Assembly: GCF_932526225.1 (NCBI RefSeq)
Contig: NC_064037.1
Span: 13,903,703-13,963,702, forward strand
Direction: 5' to 3'
DNA from: Nematostella vectensis
Taxonomy: Eukaryota > Cnidaria > Anthozoa > Actiniaria > Edwardsiidae
DNA: 60,000 nt
A model generated the notes under the pieces. It was not told the DNA's origin. It saw only the letters and a list, made by a program, of their open reading frames with translations, and searched no databases. Below are positions 25,101 through 37,100 of the stretch, piece after piece; positions within the stretch are counted from its first letter, which is position 1; every line of letters begins with the position of its first letter. Made by a program: the position numbers and the translations under genes.

Positions 25101-28100
25101 CGCCTTGGCTATCTCACCTTGGCTATCACACCATGGCTATCACACCTTGGCTATCTCACCTTGGCTATCTCACCTTGGCTATCACGCCTTGGCTATCACG
25201 CCTTGGCTATCACGCCTCGGCTATCACGCCTCGGCTATCACGCCTTGGCTATCACACCTTGGCTATCACACCTTGGCTATCTCACCTTGGCTATCACACC
25301 TTGGCTATCTCACCTTGGCTATCACGCCTTGGCTATCACGCCTTGGCTATCACACCTTGGCTATCACGCCTTGGCTATCACACCTTGGCTATCTCACCTT
25401 GGCTATCACACCTTGGCTATCACGCCTTGGCTACCACACCTTGGCTATCACACCTTGGCTATCACACCTTGGCTATCACACCTTGGCTATCACACCTTGG
25501 CTATCTCACCTTGGCTATCTCACCTTGGCTATCTCACCTTGGCTATCTCACCTTGGCTATCTCACCTTGGCTATCTCACCTTGGCTATCACACCTTGGCT
25601 ATCACGCCTTGGCTATCACGCCTTGGCTATCACACCTTGGCTATCACACCTTGGCTATCACACCTCGGCTATCACACCTTGGCTATCACACCTTGGCTAT
25701 CTCACCTTGGCTATCACGCCTTGGCTATCTCACCTTGGCTATCACGCCTTGGCTATCACACCTTGGCTATCTCACCTTGGCTATCACACCTTGGCTATCA
25801 CACCTTGGCTATCTCACCTTGGCTATCACGCCTTGGCTATCACACCTCGGCTATCACGCCTTGGCTATCACACCTTGGCTATCACACCTTGGCTATCTCA
25901 CCTTGGCTATCACACCTTGGCTATCTCACCTTGGCTATCACGCCTTGGCTATCACACCTTGGCTATCACGCCTTGGCTATCACACCTTGGCTATCTCACC
26001 TTGGCTATCACACCTTGGCTATCACGCCTTGGCTACCACACCTTGGCTATCACACCTTGGCTATCACACCTTGGCTATCACACCTTGGCTATCACACCTT
26101 GGCTATCTCACCTTGGCTATCTCACCTTGGCTATCTCACCTTGGCTATCTCACCTTGGCTATCTCACCTTGGCTATCACACCTTGGCTATCTCACCTTGG
26201 CTATCACACCTTGGCTATCACGCCTTGGCTATCACACCTTGGCTATCACACCTTGGCTATCACACCTCGGCTATCACACCTCGGCTATCACACCTTGGCT
26301 ATCTCACCTTGGCTATCACGCCTTGGCTATCTCACCTTGGCTATCACGCCTTGGCTATCACACCTTGGCTATCTCACCTTGGCTATCACGCCTTGGCTAT
26401 CACACCTTGGCTATCTCACCTTGGCTATCACACCTTGGCTATCTCACCTTGGCTATCACACCTTGGCTATCACACCTTGGCTATCACACCTTGGCTATCT
26501 CACCTTGGCTATCACGCCTTGGCTATCTCACCTTGGCTATCTCACCTTGGCTATCACACCTTGGCTATCTCACCTTGGCTATCTCACCTTGGCTATCTCA
26601 CCTTGGCTATCACGCCTTGGCTATCACACCTTGGCTATCTCACCTTGGCTATCTCACCTTGGCTATCACACCTTGGCTATCAAACCTTGGCTATCAAACC
26701 TTGGCTATCACGCCTTGGCTATTACGCCTTGGCTATCTCACCTTGGCTATCACGCCTTGGCTATCTCACCTTGGCTATCACACCTTGGCTATCACGCCTT
26801 GGCTATCACACCTTGGCTATCTCACCTTGGCTATCACACCTTGGCTATCACACCTTGGCTATCTCACCTTGGCTATCTCACCTTGGCTATCTCACCTTGG
26901 CTATCACACCTTGGCTATCACGCCTTGGCTATCACACCTTGGCTATCACACCTTGGCTATCTCACCTTGGCTATCTCACCTTGGCTATCTCACCTTGGCT
27001 ATCTCACCTTGGCTATCTCACCTTGGCTATCACGCCTTGGCTATCACGCCTTGGCTATCTCACCTTGGCTATCACACCTTGGCTATCACACCTTGGCTAT
27101 CTCACCTTGGCTATCACACCTTGGCTATCTCACCTTGGCTATCACACCTTGGCTATCACACCTTGGCTATCTCACCTTGGCTATCACACCTTGGCTATCT
27201 CACCTTGGCTATCTCACCTTGGCTATCTCACCTTGGCTATCACGCCTTGGCTATCACGCCTTGGCTATCACACCTTGGCTATCTCACCTTGGCTATCACG
27301 CCTTGGCTATCTCACCTTGGCTATCACACCTTGGCTATCACGCCTTGGCTATCACGCCTTGGCTATCACACCTGCTCATGTATACTACGATGGTGAGCAC
27401 TGAAATTATTTGACGTTTAAAGCCGCATTGTCACCAGTTTACTTCCGGAGGTCCGACGCAAACCTCAACCGTTAAAAGACAAAAGAATCTATTAGAATCG
27501 GAGATATTAAACAGGCCATCCGCTCTAAATTATGAGTCACATCCTCAAAGAAACTTCCAATAGACACACTGCTTTAAATATTTTGAAATATTTTTCGCGT
27601 TTTCCGTTAATCATCATCGGATATTGTTACGTAATCGACCGGAAATAAACTAGTGACAATGCGGCTTTAATTGTCGGTGTATATTCGGGAAGAAAAAGTT
27701 TTTAGACGGATCTGGCGACCTATTATGGCAGCTAAGACGTCATTTTGAGCATAACAGTTCCGCTTATAATGTTTCACTGCCCTGGACCCACCCTGCATTT
27801 TTCTCTAGACACGCCCCCTGCAACTTGCTTCCTATTTCCTACTAGCACGAGATAAAGGAGCTTGTTTCCCGAAGGAAATTTTAAAATTCCTTTTTCTGAT
27901 TACCTTGATGGAGCTATCCCCCTAACTTGACGCTTCCAAAATTCTGTTTTCAATCGCATTTCCGAGTTGTTAAAATACCCCCTGTGCGCGCTAAGTCATC
28001 CTTACTCTCTTTTAAAAACAGACTAGCAGACAGATTAGTCAAGATAGCCAAGTAGCCAGATAAAGCCTGGCCCTCCAAACTACTTCAATACTGATAATGT

Positions 28101-31100
28101 ATGTAATTTGGAAATCTATTTGCCCGAAGTGCTGCCGTCCTAGTCATATTCTTGACCAAAAATCTTGCTGCATTTAGCCATTAAAGTTGGTATTTCTAAT
28201 AATTGTAATTTCTATGTTTACCATGGCGTATCAGATCACGACGAAATACTCCTTGCCTAGTCTTAAGTCGTTTCAATCAAATTTTCGATTCTCCATGAAA
28301 AAGTATTTAGTGTTTGATCGTACACCCGTGACAATAGCTCATTCTTTTTCTATAGCTCCCCTACCCACAAAATCCTGATGGTTTCAAAGGGACTCCTCGC
28401 CGCCCAAGATTTTTTTCAGCTTAATAAATGTAAATATTTGTAATTATATGTAGCAACAAATAAAATGAAAAATGAAATGAAACGTCGTACTCTAATAATA
28501 TGACTTATTTGAAGAAATTGAAATTTTTATTTGATGCTCATCTTATTTCTCCGGGGGGTTCACCACTCACCTGTAAGGTTGTCATTGACAATACCATCCA
28601 GCTCTTCGTCAGGGACGATAAGCGCCATCGAGCCAACGCACCCCCCCGCCGCCACGCGGATGCTATTCTGCACGTCAAAAAAATACTCCACAATGTCAGA
28701 ATATTGACCTGGTGTATCGACAGAGTCGTCTATCTCTTCTCACCTCTCCATGACCAAGTAAGCTCAACAGTGTCGCCGTCAACGTTTTGCGCACGGCCTC
28801 GCCCATCTTTTGCCCCGCGGCGGCGATCACCCCTCGCAGTGCTTGAAGTAGCGTTTCCCTTCAAAGAACAAGAGGCGTTAGTGCTTTGGAATCAGATCCG
28901 CTCCTGCTACCTTAGCTTGCCAGTACAACCAAGTAATTTCTTAGGCATTTTCTTACCGGCTCGTGATGTACAAAACTGGCTCACTGGCTGTACTGTCTCA
29001 CCTGATAGTATCATCCTCGGTGTTCTTCACGCCGTTTTGTAGCTCAGTGAACAGGGGGTCCACGCGTGTGTGCAGCACCACCAGTTGTTGCAGTGCGGCG
29101 GCCGCCTGGAGTCGTACTGTCTTGTTGGGGTCGTTGAGAGCCTTGATGAAGGTGGTCTGGAGCTGGGGTAGGAACGGCTTCAGCATCGCACCGACCTGAA
29201 TCAAGCATCCATTCATTCATTTAAGTTCTATCTGACGTGACATGAAATGGAGATTTGAAGTGACTTGGTCCTAATCTAAACTTCAATCGCTAACCGGTTG
29301 TAGTGACGACTAACCTAGTAACAGCCTTCCCCTGTAGTTACTGAGCTTCCCTAGCAAGTGTGAAAAGTGCGTGACAAACCTTTCCTAGCGACTGTCATGC
29401 GTGCGTGACAAACTTTTCCTAGCGACTGTCATGCGTGCATGACCAACCTTTCCTAGCAACTGTCATGCGTGTGTGACCAACTTTTCCTAGTGACTGTCAT
29501 GTGTGCGTGACCACCTTTCCTAGCAACTGTCATGCGTGCGTGACCAACCTTTCCTAGCGACTGTCATGTGTGCGTGACCAACCTTTCCTAGCAACTGTCA
29601 TGTGTGCGTGACCACCTTTCCTAGCATCTGTCATGCGTGCGTGACCAACCTTTCCTAGCAACTGTCATGCGTGCGTGGCCAACCTTTCCTAGCGACTGTC
29701 ATGTGTGCGTGACTAACCTTTCCTAGCAACTGTCATGTGTGCGTGACTAACCTTCCCTAGCAACCTTCATGTGTGCATTACTAACCTTCCCTAGCAACTG
29801 TCATGTGTGCTTGACTAACCTTTCCTAGCAACTGTCATGTGTGCGTGACTTATCTTTCCTAGCAACTGTCATGTGTGCGTGACTAACCTTCCTTAGCAAC
29901 TGTCATGTGTGCGTGACTAACCTTCCCTAGCAACTGTCATGTGTGTGTGACTAACCTTCCTTAGTAACTGTCATGTGTGCGTGACTAACCTTCCCTAGCA
30001 ACTGTCATGTGTGCGGGACTAACCTTCCCTAACAACTGTCATGTGTGCGTGACCAACCTTCCCTAGCAACTGTCATGTGTGCGTGACTAACCTTCCCTAG
30101 CAACTGTCATGTGTGCATGACTAACCTTTCCTAGCAGCAATCCGAGCGTCTGAAGCACTGCCACCTTGACGTTCCAGCTGAAGCGGTCGCCAAGGATACG
30201 GATGAGAGGACCTGTGATGTTAACCACAGATGGTCGGAGGGCTGCAGCGCTTGTCAGGCTTATGACCTCGCCCAGGCCATACGCGGCCTGCTCCTTCAGC
30301 TCAGGGGTGCCATTCAGGATCCCCTCACGGAATATCGGCAGGACAGGGGTTATACCCTGATGAGGAGAAAGCATTAATAGCACCATGCACCTAATAATAA
30401 CACTATAGGGCCGGCAGAGGCTGTGAGTCTGCTCAAAGCTTTAAAAACACGAGTATGGAGTAAGCCGTCTTGACTTATCTTACTATATAATCTAAATTAC
30501 CGAAAATTAGATTTTTTCCGTTTATTTAGTTCATTAGACGTTTTTTCGCCAGCGTTCGATCTTACGAACTTGAAAGATCGAACGACGAACTCAAGATAGT
30601 TTCAAGTTCGTTCACAGTGTACGAACTACGTGGTGAAATAACGACCGGTGAACCCATTTTCTTATATCTTCTTACAACTGTACGAGGACTGCTTTAAGAT
30701 GTGTGAATCAAACATATCATCTTACATCTGTGCGAGTACAGCTCTAATGTGCGTGCAGCTAACATATCTTCTTAGAACTTGCAAGTACTACTTTAAATTG
30801 TGCGCATCTAAGATATCTTCTTACATCTGTGCAAGAACTTGGTGAGAGCTACTGCTTATAGATGTGCGCGTCTTAGATATCTTCTTACATCTGTGCAAGA
30901 ACTTGGTGAGAGCTACTGCTTTTAGACGTGCGCATCTAAGAGATTTTCTAACATTTGTGCGAGTAGTCTGTGCGCTGCTTAAGCGGCTGAGCCATACCTT
31001 CTTTGGCAGGCAGAAGCCAGGAAGATCATCCCCCTTGACCTCATCCGCCACGTACTTGATGGCCTGCCTGAGAGGCGCGATGTATGACAGCTGATCACTA

Positions 31101-34100
31101 GCATCGAGACTCTGGAAGATGATCCATGTCACGGTTAAACGTCATATAAGCGTTCTTTTGGACGCTCAAACACAAATTAAAGCACACGAAATAACAATGG
31201 CAACCATCCAGGTTTGTTAAATGACCTTTTACCTTTCAAATATGTACACCTTTTCATCATTATTGTCTAAAAACGAGCAGATGGAGCTCGATTTAAAGCG
31301 GTAACAAACGAAATAGGCAAGCTCACCTTGGTGACGGCTTGCAGAAGATCCCAACTTCCTGTGACCACGTCTATGTCGGTGTCGTTCATGAGGTGAAGGG
31401 AGTAGCGGAACAGGTTAGGCACGAATTCCGTGAAGTCACTGCTCGTCTCGCTACAGAATGTGTGCAGTAAAGTGACAGCAGACTGAGAAGGAAAGATAAC
31501 AACATAGGTTTAAAGCTCCTGTCTGGGGATCCATACTCTTAATACTTCGCTACATGGCGGTAGCAGGCGGAGAAGCACGAAGGCCACATTCCCTCTCCCC
31601 TTTAATGTTTCTGTATATTTTCAGGCCTGCTACAGCTCCGCGCTAGAGCGATAAGTGTTTTTTTGTCATCATATATAAAGGGGTATTCCCACATCTGCTC
31701 TACATAATGCATCGCTATGAGTGATTTATTATTACTTTGTCGCCATAGAAAATGGGGAATGCTCACTTTGCGTATTCCTGGGTTGGAGTTCTTGGAAGAC
31801 TCAATCAGTTCCTCGATAACGGTCCGGACACCAGCATCGTCCTCGACAGACAGGACAAGCTTCTTGGCGGATTCAAGCTCCTGGAAAATGCAACACAACA
31901 ATAAGTATTATTACATAATTCACTTTTTAGAGAATTTTGGACATCTTAGAAGTGTGTTTAGGGGGAGGGAGTCCAAGAGGGGAGATGTTCCTCAATTTGG
32001 ACAGAAATTTAAGAATAAAAATTATAGGAACTGAAAAGACCTAATTTTGTTCTCCAATCCAGTAAGATAACCTCGAAATGTGCTTGGAGTGAGATTTGCT
32101 ATCGAGAATAGGCTTGACGGTATCTACTGCTTGTTCGCAAACTTACCACCGGGATTTCAAGTCCGTGAATCCGACTTGCGTGACACTGTTGTTTTATTTT
32201 TGTTTTAAATGTTTAGAACTCCCGTCATTTTGAAAAATATAACTTACCCAGCATCGTTTGATATCGTAGAAATATAATCGAGTCCATTTTATTGTAAGAT
32301 GGATTGTTTTTCAGCATGATTCAAACGGATTTAATTCACATGCATGGGGTTTTCATAGCCTACAAAACCACGCGTCATGCAAATCGGATTGACTGACTTT
32401 AAGAAAAAAATATAGAGAAGAGGTGAAGATAAATACCGCAGCATAACCAAGTCAACTCGACCGTGCATTCTCATAACAACTCAAGATAACAATGCAACAC
32501 AGCGCGGTATTAACAGATGACCAGACGCACTCTCTGTCCTGTCACGCACTCTCTGTCCTTCAACGCACCCTCTGTTTTGTCACGCACTCTCTGTTCTCTG
32601 TCACGCACTCACTGTTCTGTCACGCACTCTCTGTTCTATCACACTTTCTTTTCTGTCACGCAATCTCTGTTCTGTCACACACACTCTTTCCTGTTATGCA
32701 ATCTCTGTTCTATCACACTTTCTTTTCTGTCACGCACTCTCTGTTCTATCACACTTTCTTTTCTGTCACGCAATCTCTGTTCTGTCACACACACTCTTTC
32801 CTGTTATGCAATCTCTGTTCTGTCACACACACTCTTTTCTGTCACGCACTCTCTGTTCTATCACACTTTCTTTTCTGTCACGCAATTTCTGTTCTGTCAC
32901 ACACTCTCTTTTTTGTCACGCAATCTCTGTTCTGTCACACTCTCTTTTCTGTCACGCAATCTCTGTTCTCTCACCCTGAAGTGTCTGACCCTCAGGTTTG
33001 CTCTAACTCTTTCGCCAAAAAGCCTCATATTTACTTACCTCTTCGTGGGACTCTGTGCCTTGGGACTCCTGCATGGCGTTCAGCAGAGCTGGGAGGATCT
33101 TGTTCAGATGCCTCGTGAGGGACTCGTCAGCTACAGCAGACAAGATGGCCAGTGCACGGGAATTCACAGGCGGCGTGATCAGCTGGAAGGGAATCAATAG
33201 TATACCATTATAATATACTGGTATCATCCTAGCAAAGTACTAAGTGTGAAAAAGCATCCATTTCTATCGCCTGGGGGTGCAACTGCGATATTTTCGATTG
33301 AATGTGGCAAATAAAGTATTCGACTTTGTTTTTAACTCGTGAATGCTTGCAAAGCATTTACGAGTTATTGGAGGGACTTCTGTGTCACTCGATCGTCGGA
33401 CCGTCAGATCGTTCATCCGTAAACTTTTTGTGGATCACACGATGTTTCTTGTAAAGACGACACGATTGAGACGATACGATCGTCACGACTTCTGTGCTTT
33501 CGCAACACAGCAATTATTAGATCCTTGTCATCGACCTGTGACCGCTACGGTCATTACGTGTCATAGCCGTAAATTATATATAAGCTAGTTTTTACAGAAA
33601 AGTCTTCAATGTGGGTTGAGCGTGCGCATGCGCCTTCGTCACTGACGTCAATCGATCTTCTACGGTTCAGTCCAATTCAAGTTGTTAGTTTACAAAACAA
33701 GTAAAATGCTAGCAAAGCTTTGTATTCTCCTTCTCCTAGTACTTGAAGATTCGCGTCTCTGGGTTTTCGCATTATTTGTTTGAATTTGTGCTGAAAGAGT
33801 GATTTTGTGCTGAAAGAGCGGATAGCCAAAGCTACGACTTTTAAAGTCAGAGAAACACAAGGGAAAAGCCTCTGTTAGCAGGGCCTTCTTTTGCAGGGTA
33901 ATAAAAGAAAGCCTCTGTTTGCAGGTCAAGAAAAACAGTATGGACTTTCATAAGTTGTTTTTTCCATAATTCTTTTTTTATAAATTAAGTGCTAAATATC
34001 AAACAAAACTCGTTCAAACACGCTTATTCATCAAGAAACGATCAATAACGATTTTGCGAATTTCTAGAATGTTGACATGCTTAAAATACATATGACTGTA

Positions 34101-37100
34101 GCTTGATTAATTATGTCGGGTATTTAACTTTTGTTTCCGAAGAGAATAGGGCGAAATTTGACATACTAGCAAAAGCAGTTCGAACGGTGAGATACCAATT
34201 AGGATAAAAACTAATTTTACTCAGAGGTTACTTCGGCAATGCCTCGGTGGTATAGTGGTTCTGTTGCTTGTCTAAGACGTCAGAGACCGGAGGTTCGATC
34301 CCTACTTATGACGTCCAATTTTTTTTTTTTTTTACTTTTTATGATAATAATAAATAATCAAACTGTTCTTGGTGTTTCACCACATCGGAAAGAAATAATA
34401 AATAATCAAACTGTTCTTGGTGTTTCACCACATCGAAAAGAAAGAACATTGTTATGTACTCCCAGCATTTTGGATGTGTTCATTCTTTGTTTAAAATCCA
34501 TCCTGTATATGATTTTTTTGCACACATGAAAATAACTAGAAAAACAAATTTGCATTCACGAGTTGGCTCACAGAGCCCTTTGTTAGATGGTTATTTCGAG
34601 GTTTTTTTTTTAGCACATTATGAGCCTTCCAATATCAGATAAAACCAATAACAAAGGTTTGGTTGACGAGGGCTCTTAATAAGGGGACAGCCACGCCGCT
34701 ATTTTACGTTTGTTCTTACAAACAATAAATGGCAAAAAACATCTATATCCATCGGATAATTCAGGCAAATAGCTGAGATATATTCAAAAAAACGTAGACC
34801 GTAAATCCTTTTTTTTTTTTTGCAGGGACTGTTTCAGATGATGCAAATAAAAGGAATGGTTGGTCGACATTATTAAAATAAATTGAACAATCGGTGATAG
34901 AAAATACGTGTTGTCTTGCAAGACTACCAGCTCAATCGATCGTTCTTTAAAGTTCAGTCAATCTAGTGAATTATTTGCTTGTTTTGATGCATTGGAATGC
35001 ATTGGAAGGTATCAGTTTATAATTTTTTCTATAGCGGTTTCAGAACACACGCGGCTTTGGACTGTGATTGGTCAAGAGCATATTGATTGAAAGCGCACTA
35101 CAGCAAAAGTCAAATAGTGCCGTAGACTTTTTTTGACGGCGAAGGCCGCGTGTGTTCTGAAACCGCTAAAATTCCGTCCTTTTGCGCCGAAATTCAACAT
35201 CATCAAATTTTGATCCCAAATTTGTCAACTTCAGTAAAGTCTAGTTTGCCCAAACATCGAAAATGATCGCATGATTCTTAAGCTAATAAAGCTAATAGCA
35301 AGATAATATCTCAATATCAAAATAAATCCCAAACAAAAGTGTCACACAAGTCTTTAAAGAATGCCGATCAACCACTCCTTTGTTATTGCTTATAATTAAA
35401 AATTCTGCGGTTTGTTCGCAAAAAAATAACAATCTACAAATGAAGTCTGATACCTTTTTAACGATATCTGATTGAAAATATCTTGGTTACTCGCTCGAAT
35501 TAGCCGATGGAAATGGATTCTTTGTGTGACTCGCCATTGAACGGGAGGGTAAAATGGCGGCGTGATTGGCCTTCATTAACCCCCTTACCTTGGGCACCAG
35601 GAAGGGCAGTACAACCCGACTCTTGATCTGCATAACTTGGCGTAACCCGTCCAGGGCGTACTCCGCCATGGCTGGATCGTCCATTTTGACTAGAAGATCG
35701 GGCAAGATGTCTTCTAGCGCCTTGTGGCCGATCGTGTGGTACAGGTTGTCGAATGTCTTGGCGGCCGCTGCGCGTACTTCAGGGAGCGGGTCACACAGGG
35801 CGTGGCGCACGGTGGGGATGAGAGAGTCGACGTACTGGGTCACCTGAGAGACAGGGGCGGTGTTTAGAACTCTTTTCAGCAGGGTCACTTTTTTCCAGTG
35901 AAGAGCCACTTTTTCCCCCTCCACACCCCACCCCCCCCCCCCCCCCTCCTTCTCCTTTAAGTATACGGGCCCCATCACTGTGTTACACCATACCTGGTCT
36001 TTGCCTATGATTTCACCTCCACCCCCTGACATTAGTCAACCTCCCCCCCCCCCCCTTTCATTCAATTATTCGGGCGATAACACCGTTGTGACACCTGGTT
36101 TTTGCTCGTCGATCATCTGATTGCCCCCCTCTCCCCCATCTTCGTGAAGCCCCCCTTTCCTCCTCCTTCTCCAATAATAAGGGCCCAAAAACTGTTGTGA
36201 CAACACACCTGGTCTTTGCTTGTCGATCCGATGATTTCACTCAGCCCTACGCACACGCCTTGACGTTCGTTGCTTTTGCTGCTCTTCAGACCTCTCTCGA
36301 GTATCGGGATGATCTCGGGCAGCACACGCTCACCAAGCTTGCGGACCAAGTCACCCAGTGTGCGGGCGGCGACCTTAACATGTGGGCAAGCAAGGTTAGA
36401 ACACGCTTCAGTCCGGGCGGCATACGATATAGTCACAATCATATTGCACACGAACACGCACAACAAAATTATCGGCACAATGTACTCATCATACTGTACT
36501 TATCGCTCTTGTGTGTGTGGCTTAAGACAAATAAAATAAAAATTGATGCGCAACTGACAGGACACGCCCCCAGTAACTCGAAAAACACCTCAGAAATTCA
36601 CAACACAACCCCAACAACTCCCAACACCCCCAGAAATTCACAACACAACCCCAACAACTCGCAACACACCCCCAGCAACTCGCAACACACCCTAGCAACT
36701 CGCAACACACCCCCAGCAACTTGCAACACACCCTAGCAACTCGCAACACAGCCCCAGCAACTTGCAACACAGACCTTTAGAGCCCCAGTACTGACCTGTC
36801 TCTTGTCGTAGCTCTTGCTAGCGAGGCATCCCAGTAGCAGGGAGAACAGTGTGGAGAGGATCTCCCTCAAGATGCGAGGGGTATTGGGGACGACGACCTT
36901 CCAGACGTGTAGAGCGGCTTGACGGACGATCAGCGAGACGTCGGACCGTCCCATGTACAAACCGGCCAACACCCGGTTACGGCGCTCTAGTCCCAGCGCA
37001 GCAATAATTTTCTAGAAAAGCAAAGCCATATGATTATGAATATGAACACTGATGTTCCGGAATGTTAAGCCCGAGAAAGCAGCGATATTAAGAAGATTTA

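Noticed and set aside
24606-27372. CRISPR-like array
   Set aside because: Directly adjoining 14-mers without spacers, in a eukaryotic intron. None of the arrays in the window has unique spacers.
24560-27413. Three overlapping open frames of 917-947 codons on the + strand
   Set aside because: All three are the same 14-bp satellite read in three frames and give the same 14-residue repeat. Satellite in an intron of the opposite-strand gene, not protein genes.
32492-33200. Cys/Ser/Phe/His-rich open frames of about 200 codons
   Set aside because: Tandem repeat of ctctctgttctgtcacgca; the end overlaps exon G26 antisense.
34239-34311. Functional tRNA-Asp gene
   Set aside because: A- and B-boxes are present, but the acceptor and anticodon stems do not pair properly. 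Kept only as tRNA-like.
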